Source of the DNA: Malachius bipustulatus
Taxonomy: Eukaryota; Arthropoda; Insecta; Coleoptera; Melyridae
Reading direction: 5' to 3'
DNA: 64,000 nt
Assembly: GCA_910589415.1 (NCBI GenBank)
Contig: OU342630.1
Span: 27,561,867 to 27,625,866, forward strand
Positions 43,617-58,200 of this stretch are shown one piece after another. A program made the translations under genes and the position numbers. Position 1 is the stretch's first letter. Every line of letters starts with the position of its first letter. The notes beneath the pieces are model-generated. The model saw only the letters and a program-made list of their open reading frames with translations, ran no database searches and was not told the DNA's origin.

Positions 43617-43779
43617 GTCTGACACCAGAATAAAATCATTTATTATCAGTTATTACCAACCAAACACAATTAAGACCAACCGTTTTCTCTCCATATTTCA
43701 CCCGCGATTCCCCGACTCCCGCAGGTGCATGATTGATGATATTCACCGCTAATTATCACATAATGCGCATACAATGATG

Positions 43780-43975
43780 GCCCGACACCGTCTAACTATA
43801 CATATGTCCGCTGCATGACTATGACCATATCTATGACTATGGGAGACACGGAGCTCTCTCTGTCCATCATCGGGCGGGTCATGAGAGGGGTCAATGCGTT
43901 GATTAAGAATCGCATTGTTCCTTCCTGACCAGTTACGCTCTCATGTCTCTCTTTCTCTCTCTCATTGTCAGATCG
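43780..43975. promoter_or_regulatory. GC-richer non-coding block 3' of the receptor gene
   Basis: A sharp rise in G+C without a reading frame, between AT-rich flanks and about 4.4 kb beyond the receptor's stop codon. It may be a conserved element or enhancer. This is inference from composition only. Confidence 0.2.
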
Positions 43976-46900
43976 ATTAACTGTTGATGATTTTACTCTT
44001 CTACATTATGAATTTGTTGTTAATTTGATGGACGTTTATAATCACTATAACTCTATCCGTAGCGAGAACTTGATGACGAAACGGTGGTCTCACTTGCTAT
44101 AAATGTTTCAAATTTTTTGTAAGAGGGTAGATGTAGTGTAGGTGCCTCTATTAAAAAAAAACGAAGAAAGTTACAGCACATAAAGAAATGTTCACCAAAG
44201 TGTATTCATAAAATTGTAGACATAGCACAAGCGAATTTCGTGTCCCGGTTCAAGTACAATAGAGATAATTAGCGCCCATTGTGGATATCACTGTCGTTTA
44301 ATAATTGAGATGCTTAAGAATTAAGAGCTTGCTCATTTAACATATACAGTTTTCTTTTCAGCTGACAGGAATTAATCTAACAAGTCCTGAAAGATTATAA
44401 TTTTAAAAACAAAGATACGTTACTAAATTAAAGTTTTTTTTTTGAGAAGAGCTGACTTCTAGAGCTTCAGGATGAAAACGGGATGAAAGATTCTCAGAGA
44501 CTCACAGTTTCCTGTTACAAGGAGAAAATTGAAATGGCCCAGAAAGCACTATCAGCATAACTAGTGAGGGATCTCAAGTAGAATGTAGAATGTAAAGAAA
44601 GCCAAGATTATTCGAGAATAGTGCAGGGCATCATTAGAGTGAGCGTCAATCACCAATTGAAGAAACTAGATCCTGGGTAGTACTGGCTTGGAGATTTTGT
44701 CTTGAGGGAAAGCGTAGAAGACCATGGTATGTTAGTCGCTTGTGGTTGTACCCTCATCCCAATATTTTTATTCGCTGAAGAATTAAAGTCAATTTAATTA
44801 ATGATTTGAAAATTTTAGAATTTTGACGAGTGACTATTATTTCCGACATTTCTATTAATTTTACAAGCTGGCTGCTATGGTAAATAATTTATGTCCTGTT
44901 TTCTGTAATAAACGTTGCTCGTGATGACAGTAGATAAAACAGTGAATTCAGAAAGTTCATTTTTTTCCGAACATGTCTTGAAACTTTTCGACCAGATCCA
45001 GCCCATCTAGCGTAAACTAGAGTAAATCCCTATGTTTCACGAAACCGTGAGAGTGCATCTTGAACAATAAAATACATCGTGGTAAATCAAATCTAACGCA
45101 ATACCTACCGTATACACATAATAATTTATCAGATGCGATTTGTTGACAAACCTCACTGGTTGAATAGTTTGATTAATATAAAATATAATTATTGAGGAAA
45201 AGCAAAAAAAGCTTAAAGCTCCAAGCTTAAAGTCACACTTTAAACTTTAGTTAAAAACATTAGGTGTGCGGATTTTTTTGTCCAGTAGTGTATTTAATTA
45301 AATTAGAAACTTTCCAATTGTGTAGGATGAATCAAAAATCATCAGACACATTAAGTCTTTTTCAAATCATTGGAAAAACCTCTACCCGTGTACCAGAAAC
45401 TTAAAATATAGCTCGCTCTTTTAATAATATCAATATTAAATGAGATGTTGATACGAAAAAAATTAATCCTCGTTCCATAACGATACCGTAAGTCCTGTGT
45501 ATAATAATTCAGCTTTGTCGATCATCATCATCACCACTTGTTAGCATATTTATTAACTAAATTAGACACGCATCGATATATTTCAGGAAATAAATTGATA
45601 GAAACAGTGTTACACTAAACGATTATTTTATCTTAAAATCCGCATGAATATTCAAATGAGCTTTAAATTAACAAGCAAGAACATAAATAAATATTTAATT
45701 AATCCATGCATGGATATGTGTATCCAAATAATAAACCAGATCACTGTCGGTCGATTTTTTAAGCTCCTAATAATTATTCAGATTTCTTTTAGTTCGGACG
45801 AATCAACGGTCATGTAAATTAGTGCAAAACATCTCAAGAAATCTTTTAAACATGTTTTCTTGAATCTTAAATATCTTAGTAGTGATATTGGTGATACAAC
45901 TTATTAGAATAGCATCTAGATAATATTTTAATAAATTTTCAAATAAAGCACTTTACATGATATTATATTATACATGGTAGGTAGAACCTATTCAATTTAT
46001 ACGTGGGCACAGCTTTAATTTAAACTATGAATTATCATCAGGTGTAGAGTTACTAGATAGATAGATATAATATGTGTTATAGAAGTGCGTCGTCCAATTA
46101 TGAGACTGGACATCTTAAAAGAATAAACTACGACACCTTGTCAAATCGTTGTAACTTAAGGAAATATTAGCATGGAAATGGCTAATTTTCTTGGAGGACT
46201 GGCACTGAAAATTTTAATAGCATTATTGTTGATTATTCTTGAAGCTAGAGATGAAGCATCTCTCTCGAACTAGGTTATTATTGCTGTTTAATTCTGATCT
46301 ATTCATATATTCTAATAGATGTGCGTATAATTTTTCATATATTATCCCGCCATGAGCTAAGCATGGCCAAGACGTCTGGTGTGTTTATAAATTTGGAAAA
46401 TTCTGATACTTCCTTGTTTATTTAACCAACCATAAAAAAAACTTGTGGAATATAGCACTAATTTCATTACTATTATAGCCAATACACAATGTACTCGTAG
46501 AATATACCTACATTCAAGAAACTGTATCGTGTTGTTTTGCAGATCTGAAAACCCGACTTCAATTTGGAACGAGCTGAATTTCTGGAGAAAGGGAAATCAG
46601 TTTGGGTTGAATAAACAAAAACAACGAAATTCGCGACCCAACAGAAAAGCAAAAAAGGGAACCACAGAACAAAACGACGTTATTTAATATCCGGTGAACC
46701 ATTACTCATTAGAGAATCGAATCAACGAATCGGAGATGTTTTCGACCCTTACATTGTAACAACAATAAAGTTATCGATACAACACAGTTGCTCAGGCAAA
46801 GACACAAAAACATTGATGTTTCGCTGTAATTTTAGCTCATCAGTCTGCCATATCAACATCGATATATCTGTCTTCACAAGACCATCTGGTGTTGCGTCGG

Positions 46901-47980
46901 TCAGAGAACTCTATCATTTAGAGTTAGCTGAAGAATATAGGAAAAAGTACTATGATACTTTACTTTGTTGTTAGTAGTCCACTTTACGATTAGGTAGTAT
47001 TTGGTATTGTGCATCCAATGTTACTTCGCTTAATGTAAGTTGAGTATAGCTGCCTTGGAATTTGACAGCTATATTTGACATGTTCTGCATACCCATAAAC
47101 AACCAAGTATGTAAATATTTAAAGGAGTACCTACTCGAAAGATTTGAGCATAAAATTCACATTATAAAAATATTCATAATAACCATCAGAACTATTATTA
47201 AAAATAGTGAGTCCAAGCTGAATCAACAGTATAAAAGAAAAGAATTGTTTCTGTATAAAATTCAGAGTTTCTTTGTTATAACCGTCATTGTCTTGTTGAT
47301 TTTTGGGTTTTTGATGATGACCAAACCAAACCTGAATTGTTAATATTAGGAAGATATGAGTAGCAGGTACACACCAATTCAAAATAATTGTGGGTTTATT
47401 ACTACGGTCAATGAAAAAATTAAGTCGTATGCATTTCGGGATTGGTGGCTGATAATAAATCATAATAAATGATTGAAACTATTGTAAAATCTGGCGTCTA
47501 TAATGTTAAATATAATTTAGTTTTATCTTAAATAACACTCCCAAGTTTGGGGTGATATACTTTGTTCGATTTTTGCGTGCCGTCATTACTGTCAATCGTA
47601 CGAAAATCAATTCTGATTTTCCTTTTTGTAGAACAGTGGCGTTCCAATGTTATTGTATTTAGGTGTACGGTGTTCCTATAACTGAAAACGTCATAAAAGC
47701 ATGTAAACTTTTGAACTTTTGAACGTTTTATATATTGTTGATCGCATATCATTATCTAGAAAAATTCTTGTCAATTTTTGGAAGTTTTCTATACTACTAA
47801 TTTTCATCCTTACCTTTGAATTAAGTTTTTTAAAAGCAATTATTTAATTAAGAATTTAAAATAATGCTACCTTTATAAATTTACAAAGAGCTTTTTAAAA
47901 TGCAGGAACATTAGAAAAGTAATAATAAAGCTTATTTTTTTATGATAGCTAGGGAAAGAAATGTTTCAAAACTAGTTTTA
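43976..47980. other. Non-genic DNA
   Basis: Four kilobases without a convincing gene. An acceptor-like TTTTGCAG followed by a 48-codon basic frame (46543-46687) and a frame at 47062-47343 are open but unsupported. Confidence 0.45.
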
Positions 47981-47985
47981 CATAT

Positions 47986-48018
47986 TTTATTTTATATATT
48001 TTATTTTCTCTATTTATT
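47986..48018 (-). terminator. Cluster of poly(A) signals for the receptor gene
   Basis: Three AATAAA hexamers on the minus strand (at about 47986, 48000 and 48013) lie 350-380 nt past the receptor stop codon, a plausible 3' end. The exact cleavage site is unknown. Confidence 0.45.
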
Positions 48019-48365
48019 TTTCTGCACACTTTTCTATCTCATATTTGAATGCTCTCGCCTGCTCTTCTACATGAAAACGTTTGTCTAACCTGAATTGCTA
48101 ACTTTTGTTCACTTCAAATTACTGTACTATCAGGGAGAGAACCAGAGGTCACATTTTTTTTAGGAATTAGTTAAATTATGAAATCTTATGTCAATATCGA
48201 ATTTCAAACTGGTAATTTGGATTCGTATAAGTAATAATTACATTGCAGCATTTTTCTGACTGTCTTTTCTAAACCATATTACCTATACATTCATCGGGAC
48301 ATTTTTCGATTAACATATTAACTTAAAAACAACCAAATTCATAACAACACAATCATTATTAGTCA

Positions 48366-49295
48366 TTAAACTTTCGTTGTGAGATCTAAAGGTACCGTTT
48401 TAATAGTCCTCTGCATTTCCTTCTCGGAATCACATTCGCTTTCTTCCTCATCCGCTTCGCTGCCCAGTCCTCGCTCCGTTTGCGACGACCTCCCTGACGA
48501 TCTCTCGCTCCCCGTCGGCGAGGACCCCCGATCGCTTCCCGTTTTCATACTCAGATCAATCGGCTCGGACGCCGGTGATTCCGCTCTCGTCACCTTCATC
48601 AAGTCCTCGGGAGTGGGTGTTCTCTGCGACTGCAAGATTGAATCCAGGTATAGCCTTTTGTACGCCTCCGCGTCCGCGCTGGTGGTCTGGTTGTGGTTCC
48701 TCATCAACCCGTTATTGTTATTACAGGGCTGCAGAAGGCCAGTGTAGAGGGGAGGGTATCCAGGGGGTAGGAACAAATTGTGCGGAGGCAGGAAAGCCGG
48801 CGGCAGAAGCGCCGATATCATCGGCATTTTTCGCGTTTCGCTGACCTCCACAGACGAGTCAGAGTTGTGCGATTCGGGAGACGAAATGGACGGCGAAGCG
48901 GAGTTCTTGTACTCATCCAAGCCTAAGAGCATGAGCTCTTCTTTTGTTTTTGGTAGGTGCAGGAATGGCGGCGGCGGTGGGAAGTGCCCCAGAAGACCCA
49001 GGTTGAACTGCTGAGAGTTCGGGGGTGGCGTGTGTCTGGCTTGACGGAGACCCGCGTTGAGCTGGTTGGCAGCGGCTTGTTGTTGTTGGCTTTGTTCTTG
49101 TAGGAGACAATGGATTTTAAACCAGTTCGAGCGGCGGCCGTAGCGGGAACCGCTCTTCGACATCCCGACTAGCATGCACTTTTTGAGACGACATGCCTTG
49201 CAGGAGGTGCGATTTTTCTTGTTGATAACGCACTCGCCGTTGTTTTTGCACTCCGATATCGAGCTCATGTTGTTGTAGGATCTTCCGAAGAATGA
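48366..49295 (-). CDS. kni: Receptor coding exon 2 (zinc finger 2 to stop)
   Basis: Acceptor TTTCTTTTCAG precedes 49295. The exon opens [20 protein letters not shown], so the true frame starts nine residues before the first internal Met. TAA at 48366-48368. It is distinctly GC-rich against its flanks. Confidence 0.95.
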   Translation of the reverse strand, partial: SFFGRSYNNMSSISECKNNGECVINKKNRTSCKACRLKKCMLVGMSKSGSRYGRRSNWFKIHCLLQEQSQQQQAAANQLNAGLRQARHTPPPNSQQFNLGLLGHFPPPPPFLHLPKTKEELMLLGLDEYKNSASPSISSPESHNSDSSVEVSETRKMPMISALLPPAFLPPHNLFLPPGYPPLYTGLLQPCNNNNGLMRNHNQTTSADAEAYKRLYLDSILQSQRTPTPEDLMKVTRAESPASEPIDLSMKTGSDRGSSPTGSERSSGRSSQTERGLGSEADEEESECDSEKEMQRTIKTVPLDLTTKV

Positions 49296-52200
49296 CTGAA
49301 AAGAAAATAAAACTATTAGTTACATGTTTTTAAGTTAGGTGATGTGTTATTATTGAACTAATTTTTAAAGTGATACTTCTTTGAGAAGGGGTAAGAAAAA
49401 TATTACCGTTTTGTCAGTTACAAGAATATGTTACGCGATAAGTGTACAGTGGATGAATGTATGAGTATCGCGGAGGCACGAAAGCGAAAGAAAACGAAGA
49501 GCGCTTGTCGGAAAGCGTCTGGCTTATAAAAGTGTGCGCGCACTTATCTTCTTCGCAGTCTTCATAAAATAAGATATTCTGAGCTTTTTGTAAAAAACAG
49601 TTTTTGGAGCACTCACTCCACATTACACCCTTAGCTGTCTCTCCACTGAAGCTATCATGCGACAAGCAAATTGAGATATGAGATAATTACGTAGAGGTAT
49701 TTTTTATATTTCCAATCGAAAGATAACCTCAGCCCAACGTTATCAATGAGTAATGTAATGACTCCAAAATTCGTGTCGCTACAATATCAAATTTCTAGTC
49801 TTATTTTAGCGTTGATTGATAACGGATATTCATAACGGCTTTTTGTAACTGCAATAAATTTCTGGTTACAAGCAGCTAACCGGACATTGAATTTTACACA
49901 AATAAAGAAAAAATAAAAAAGATAATATAAAGAGTTAAAACAGAAAACAAGTTAAAACAGCCTATATGTAAATATAAACTAATAGGTAACAATAACAATC
50001 TTCCTCAAACATCTTAACAAGTATGTAATTTTAATGATTGATCTCAAATACAAAAAGAAAATGAACAACAATAAAAGTAGTTTCGATGATGACTCACGTG
50101 TACGTTGAGTTTATTTCGAGATTATTGGGAAGGGATTACAGAATTTTTAATTATTCACGTCTTAACTGTAATAATTAACCTTGAGCCGATTTGATTTAAT
50201 TGCGGTACTAATACCATTATTTCAAATGATTTCTCACTTGGTTAATAGAGCTTGAGCCGAATTAGAAGTTATGCAAAATTGTAATTATTTCTTTTTAGGA
50301 GATTCGAGATTTGTATCAGCAATAGCATTGAAAAATCCAAACCTGCTTCTCGTTTATTTTAAAATTTAATTCTGGAAAATTATTTTATTTCTTTTTGCTT
50401 ATCTTTGCTTCTTCTGAGACCGAACCAGGAGAAAATGGGGAATTATGAAAAATTAAGTTGGAATTGAACTGAATTTTAAAGTGATTCCACTCAAGCATAT
50501 CTAATTGTCTAGTTCATTAATTATATTTTTGGATGTAGAAATTATTATTTTAGTCAAGGTAACTGCATGAGGTTGAGGGAAAACGGGAGTTTATACTTAC
50601 CTTGCCTACATACATTATGAAATATAATGGGTGAGGGTGAGGAAAAAGTCCGGGCAAAGTTCCAATAACTCTTAAAATTTTGAGTCTTGAAAAAATATAA
50701 ATACAGAAAAAAAACATGAGAAAATTTTAAGTGGGTACACTATAATATGACTGATGAAGAGTTAATATAGGGACATGTAATCCGTTTTGCGCTCTTTTAA
50801 AATGAAAAATTGACTGGCCCAAGGAATAGGTACCCTGTATAGGTATAAAAAGGTGAATTATTTATATTTAACTAAGAATTATTTTTTTTTGTAATTTTAT
50901 TAGAAGTAAATAGGTATTATCTCTTTACAAAATCAAAATCTTAATCCCAGATCTAAAGAAGAATTGGAGATCCGCACGGATCGCAAACAATAGGCGGCCA
51001 GGCGGCGTTTAAATTACATAATCGCACTGCTTCCGACCCACTGAACTAAATGGGCAGCCGCCCGGGGGCCAATGCCGAGTTCGCGGGGCCCCCGCACCGC
51101 TCGCTCGAATGCTTGAATTGATTGACCAAGACTTACACCCTTTAAGAATCAAGACAGAATTATTTAAATTTTGGATACATTCTCTGCAAGAAAATTTTGG
51201 ATGCAAGAAAAAGTGAAAGGAATAAATCACTAATTCAGAAAATCTGACGGAATATTATATGCATAATAATATAATTTATTAAATAAAAAATAGTTAGTCA
51301 TTGTTGTTGAATGGAAAGAAAGAGAAAAACGTTATCCGGTGATCCGGTACTTATACTTAAAACGTTCTAAATCAACCGTTGCATATCTAAGGCCAAATTG
51401 TTTCTAAATTACAATTGTTTCGATATCGACACCAAAAACTGGATATTTAGATCAAATTAAGGCGGTCAGGTGTTTTTATTCGTTAAGTAAGTCTCATTTG
51501 TTCCATTTTCTATTTTATTGGAAATGACCTTTAACGGCGGTTTTTGTCAACGACAAATGAACCAATTTTGCAACTAATTGTAAGAAAATGCAGAATTTCA
51601 ACGGTTCAATGGATCTCGTCGCTTTATAATGCAATATTATAATAATGAATTAAAACTGTGATTATTTTGCGTTCATGCATTGTTTGCGAAGAGGTACAAA
51701 TAATTGAATATACTCTTAAAAATAATTATTTGGTTGAGCAAGTAAAACTAGCACGAGGATAATCCAACAACTATCTGCAATAGGAAATAATTTAAAGATC
51801 TGTGTCGCATGTAATGCTTACATAACTTCAAGCAGAGGCAAGTTTTATTTTTTTTACTTAGATGAACACAATTGTTTCATGCATAGTAATGAAATTACCA
51901 TCAACTTAATTCTTCCGCTCTGTTGAGTTTTGAAGAAACAGGCAAAAAAGAGAATTCTAAATTCACCCACATTTAAAACTTAGTATTAGTACCTACCTAT
52001 ATAAATAAATCTAAAAATTCATTCCCCATTAAATTAATTAAATAATTTAATTTAAAATTTCTACGTTTTACTTGCAGCATTCTGCTTTTGCAGTATATGT
52101 ATAACTATATTTAAAAAGGAAGAACTTCAACTTAAGATTGCATTTCTGAATTTCAATGATCAGACTTCTGCCTTATACAGGATGTTTGACAGCTGCTCTA

Positions 52201-55200
52201 TCTTAAATATGTAAGTCATAAGTCATAAGCATAAAATCAAGATTTCATCACATTTTCTCAATTTAGTGATACCCATTGACCAAAGTGGTATCGTGCACCG
52301 CAGACGCCTTCGCTTAGTGGAGATGTTGGCATGTGTATAGGTACGATTCAACCATATAGTGACAGTTCACGTAATCGGGTCGTCTTCGAGAGAGAAGCTA
52401 AAAACAAAGGGCCGCTTGAATGTTGCCAAAAAGAAAACCGCAGACTCATATTCTCGGGACAAAAAATAAATATTTTTTGTTTCCTGGTAGGTTTTAAAAT
52501 TCATTCCTTCTCCGAAAAAAATACCAAAACAGAAGAATTCGGAGGCTTGATATACTTATTTATTTAAAACCTATTTTGATTTTTTCAGATTTTTTTGCTT
52601 CATAAAACACGAAAAAAGAGGAATCAGGAATATTATTCTTCAGACAAAAATAAATATTTTCTGTTTTTTGCCATTCTTGAAAAAACTTACAAAAAATAAA
52701 AAATTCTTATACTTTTCCTTATTGATACGCTGAGCCTGAATTTATCCCCCCCCCTGAAAGGGGGGGGTAGACTTGTAAATTAAATAGATAAATATTAAAC
52801 TTTCTTCTAAAAAGTTTTTTTCAAGAACATGTCTTCAGAGCTAACTCGCATTATTTTATATCAATTGAAAGGACTTACTACATTGAGCCTGTTCGGCTCT
52901 GAATATCTTTCATATCCTGTGAGTCAGCGTCGATCCAGAGTCATGGTATTTTTGTCCAAACTCCCCATAGACAACAGTATTTTCAATAATTGTTATTTAT
53001 ATAAAAATAATGAAATCTAGTCCTAATTAAAAATAATTTAATATATAGACCTAGTTATGTAATCTTCACTTTATGTATTAATTAATTGTATTCAATTCTA
53101 GCGTTAGGTATAATATATCGTATTTCTTGTTACATATTTATATTACTGATTAATTTTACTAATAAACAACTCATATAAAAAACACACTGGATTATAAACC
53201 AGAGAGTAGTAGGTGTAATTATTATTATTTTTAAAAGCCCCGTGGCGTAACCGTATTAACCTTCCACGCGAGGAAGTGTCTTAAGGATTTTTCCAATTCC
53301 GGTCCTGTTACAAGTAAACAATAGAGAATTTCACGGTGGATAAACCGGCCGAGTTTTCACGCTAGAGTGGGTCGGAAATCGAAAAAGTGACGTAAGTTGT
53401 CGTAAGTCGAGGGCAAGCGCCGTTGATACGCGCGATGACAGGACTTGCGTGTGCCGGTTAGTAAATCCGCTCCTAACGAGCCATCTTCTCACCAATGTTG
53501 CCACCTCAACATTTTTAATTTATTATCCTTGTAAGAATTTACAATACCAAACTAGATATTATATCACTGTGAACTGTGGCTCATATTATGAATCATAAAA
53601 ACCTCGCATTACCGTATTCTACGTAGACGAAGTTCTTTAGTGCATCTGAAGTTTTTTCTTGCAATAATTTTATTTTTTAATTATATTACAGATGGAATAG
53701 TATGGTACCTTTCATGGCGAAATGTGCCATTATCTCTTTTTCTGAGATTTTATTGCTGTGGTACTTATTGTATAAACTATTCATTAATAAAGTCTGCATG
53801 TCACTGATAAGATAAGTTCGTTTTTGCGTCACAAATATTGCAAATGTTATAAGATTCTTGGCTGGCCGTTTTTTATAGGCGCTTTTTAGATGTTATCACT
53901 AATCCAAAATGCAAGGAAAAGGGATATCTCCTGTAAAAAATTAAAGACTCGAGAACCTGATGAAGAGTAGCAATATTTACCTCTCAGTTATAATTTTGCA
54001 TAGCATTATGATAGTTTACCACTCTAATTTTGTTTCAAAAATACGGAGAATTGCTTGCTTTCTTGTCTTATCTCACCTAAGATGCCTTGCTCTGGTAGTT
54101 TGATGTTTTCATAGCTTAGCACTTCCCAGATAGTCTTTTCTACAGATTACAGCGCAGGATATGGAGCATTACGACATAGTATGCATGTACTCCCTCCAAA
54201 TGTTCGCTTCGCTTTTAGAGGTAAAAACGAAGTATAATTTTAGAAACACTTGACTTCTTGTCATGAAGAGAATACCGTCAAGGGATTAAAGAAAACTGAG
54301 CTAATTTTTACGTTCGCATAGTGTGACAGTTAGGAGTATAGCGGTGAGCGTATTTTTCAGATATAGTATAGTTGCCTCCGAGGTTGCCTCATACTGACTT
54401 CCTATGTGGGAAATCCTATCCCTGTGCTGTGTTTTAGCACCCGATACAAGCGGTTTGCTGCGAGCTACTTTAAGCCTGGTTCAGACTTAGAAACATTGCG
54501 ATATAACTTTGCTATATAACGCCGATCGCATACTTACACGACATTTATTTTGTTTTCGACATACCGGCGACATGTTGCAGACACATTCAAAATGTCATAA
54601 TAAATTTTTCACTTCGCACATCTACAATACCGATACATCATGTCGTCGGATGAAGATGCAGTAGTATTGTCTGTGTATACCTACATACGACCTCTTCTTT
54701 GCTTCTTTGCAGCAGTTGAAATGTCGCTTGAGAGCAAGCAGTGTCGTGAAACATTTCTAGGCGACAAGTCCTTCATGTCTGCAGCGTGTCTGCTTGGTAT
54801 GTGAATCGTCATTGTAATCGTTATGTTGTAAATGGAGCAACATGTCGTCGACAGGTCGAAAACAAAATGTCATATAAGGATGCGACCGGTCTATAACAAC
54901 TCTGCTATAAACTTTTGCTTAAAAGATATAGGCGCGTCCACACAGCAAGGAAATCTGCTGCATTTATATGTATGTATAGCCTAAATTTTAGTAACATGTT
55001 ATATAACTTTGCTAAATAACAGTGTTATATAGCAAGCCTGGATCGGCCTTTTTAGTTTTTATGGAGTCAGTATTTGCGGGATGACACGCAATGTGTTAAG
55101 GCACGTAGAACAGATCTTTTCGTGGATATTTAGATTCGTTTACGATTCAATCATCTCTGATGTCCTCAATTACTTCTAAAACTTACATTAATTTAGTCGA

Positions 55201-58200
55201 GTCCCCGAACATCAGCCATTCAGTTGGGGTAAGAAATATGAAACAGAAAGGTGTCTTTTTTTAACAAAAAAAAAAAGAGAAACGCGGTAAATTTTGGCTT
55301 TGAGATCTATCTCATAGAGCAAGTTAAAACGTGGCTATTGAGGACGACATCTTTTATATGTCCTTTAAACCCATACTTTATGCGAGGGAAGTTGAAGAAA
55401 GGATTCGAAAATGAGGTTCTAAGAAAAACGTTCAAGAAACAGTCTACTCTTAAAAGCAATAACTAATATAAAATTGATTGAGTTGGCAACATTGGTGATG
55501 GTGAGCCGATGACAAGACCACCGGTAGACCGGCACTGTCAGCTCAGCAATCAAGCAGAGCGGCACCAGTACTACTAGCACAGTAGCAACAACTCCTAAGC
55601 GCCATTTCACGCCCGACGGCGGAACTGGAGCATAATAAAGCTAAAGTGACGCATAATCCCCATGCCTTTTATTATAGGTACGTTATAAGGACTCTATTAG
55701 CATAATTATTATAATTTGTGAGTTTACATGCCCAATTAACTTCCCGTTTGTCTCGATGAATTTGATTACAATAACGCAAGAGATAACAGAACTGGATGCT
55801 GTTTGTTCTGATTCTTCCTAACTAGAGACTCGTCGTAATCGATAGAAAACAGTGCCTATGTTACAGATTACTAATAAAAATATAAACTTGACCAATAAAC
55901 ATATTCCCGCAAAAGTTAGAAAGATATTATTTGATTCATAAAATTTTGTATAAATCAAGTTGGTTAAAAGTTATGGGGTGAAGATTGGCTCAATGTTTTA
56001 ATATTGACATATGTGATATGATTTATAAATGTGAAAAACACGGTTGTACACAATTTGAATGCTGGTACAGAAATTGGTTAACATGAACAAATGTAGGTAC
56101 ACTACTTTGTGGTACATCTCCCACAACACATCATCAGCAAAATTGTAATTTTCCCGAAATCGTAAAAAATTTCCTGATTTAAGCACGCGCATAAATATTA
56201 CCATCAATAATAATTATTATTGTTAGGTATGTACTTGAAAAGAAAGGGTTAAATCAGTTTAAAAATAATATAGTTTTTAGACTGTATAACAGCAAGAAAT
56301 CGGGAACATAGACACTGCCACATTTTGAATGCAGCTTAAAGTGCGTGATTTCACGGTGGCTGAGCATAATATTAATAATTGGATGAATAGCGTGACCCTA
56401 ATGTTGGAAAAATAAAAAGATCGGAAAAACTTTAACATTTTAGATAATAATTAGGTAAGTACCTCTTGTTCGCATACTTTATCAACTAAAAAATTGCATA
56501 AATCCCGAATTTTAAGGCAATTAAAATGCCAGAATTCTCTATTTCAGATAAGAGAGCATCGTTAACAAGAGTGGAGAACAAGCAGAGATATACAGGGTGT
56601 TTCAGAATTCCACCGGCAAACTTATACAGTAGGTATCCTCCTTTTTCAAAAATAAACCGAGAAGTTCGCCTAGAAATGCTTCTTGAGGGAGTTGGAGCTC
56701 ATTGTATTCACAAGATCTCATAAAGTGAACTAGCCCCCACAAATGAAGGCTAGTTCGGAGACCAGCTGATTTTCATTTAATTTTTCTCCCAAAACCTGTT
56801 TTATACAGGAGAAATTTAAATTTGAGTAATTATATTTTGTTCGATCTTTTTTATGTTTGCCCCGAGTCAATTTTCGTCCCTGGATTTTCTAGCCTAAAGT
56901 GCCAGCTTATGAGGATAAATTTCATAAATTTTCCTTCAATATGAGGGCCAAATTTAAAAAAATCTGTTGTGCGAAAAAAAAGTTACCCCTTAAAGAGCAA
57001 TCAATTTATTTTCTGAGATCACCCTGTAAATACAGGTGTTAAATCTAAAATTTTAAAACCGTTTGAAGAAGAGACATCTATTTTTAAATTTTTCCCATCA
57101 TCAAATGACACAAGAAAAAATTATTTGGAAAACTGGGAGATCAAACAAATTGAGTAATCTTGCACTCGATCACATATCACCCTGTAGGATTTTTTTTGCA
57201 AGTTTTTTAGTTTAAATGCAATAAAGAGAAATATAAAGGAAAGGGCAGCTGATGCGAAAAGAAAATCCCGAATCAAAATTCGAGGTACGACAGAGAGTAC
57301 AATTTTTGAGTGGTGTATCTTACACTATTTAAAAAAAAAATCGAGTAAGGGTGTGATGAAACCCACATTGAAAATTTTCTGGGAAAAAAACCCGGACCCC
57401 CCTTTCTCTTGGGCATACTCCGTAATCCCAGCCCCCCGGAAATGTTTCGTCATAAAATTGGTTATAAACTTTCACAATTTATTTTCGAGGAAATTTACTT
57501 TTTTGGAAGACTGACTTTCAGGTCAGGACTTGTCAGGACTGACAAGTTTTTATATTACTCTAGTGCTAACGCTATCTAATGATCATCATGTTTATAGTAA
57601 TATCAAAAATACGAATATACACATTGAAAAATTCCCGGGGTACCCTCAAATCCTTACGCCGCCACTGGAACTAAACATATGCATATTTGACTCGAAAGCT
57701 GGTCAAAATATTGTCAGGGTGGTTTTTCCCTCTTAGTTTTTGTTTTACTACCTCTCAGATAAGCGTCGAATTAATTTGAAATTAGAATTCGTGATTACGA
57801 AGTATTTCCCCTTCATTTTGAACTTTATATTGTCGTCCTAAATATACCTAATGAGTGGTACGATTAATAACTGATAATTTTTCGGAATATCAATTAATTG
57901 AATTCCACGTACAAGAAAATACAATTCGTATAACAGCCTTTCGGGAATGCAATTCATTAATGTTCTAAAAAAATATCTAAAAAAAAAATATAGAAAATTT
58001 ATTTTGGCACACCATCAGTTTCAATATCTGTAGTAGATACCTACCTACAAGACTGATTTTTTCGTTAGAGAATAATAATTAAAGACGATGACAATTTGAA
58101 TAGTGAAACTGTACAGCTACCACATCACAATTTATTATTGCTCAGTTTCAATTCGATTTCTGTTTTATCATCTCCTGCCACGAACTTACTTTCAAATTGG

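Noticed and set aside
46543..46687. Terminal exon after TTTTGCAG
   Set aside because: The frame is low-complexity and basic, with no partner exon and no family match; acceptor-like sequences are common in AT-rich DNA.
47062..47463. Membrane protein at 47.1-47.5 kb
   Set aside because: Open frames exist on both strands over the same stretch; AT-rich DNA readily encodes Ile/Leu/Phe-rich frames by chance.
48379..49110. Several plus- and minus-strand frames overlapping the receptor exon
   Set aside because: They are shadows in other frames of the GC-rich receptor exon 2.
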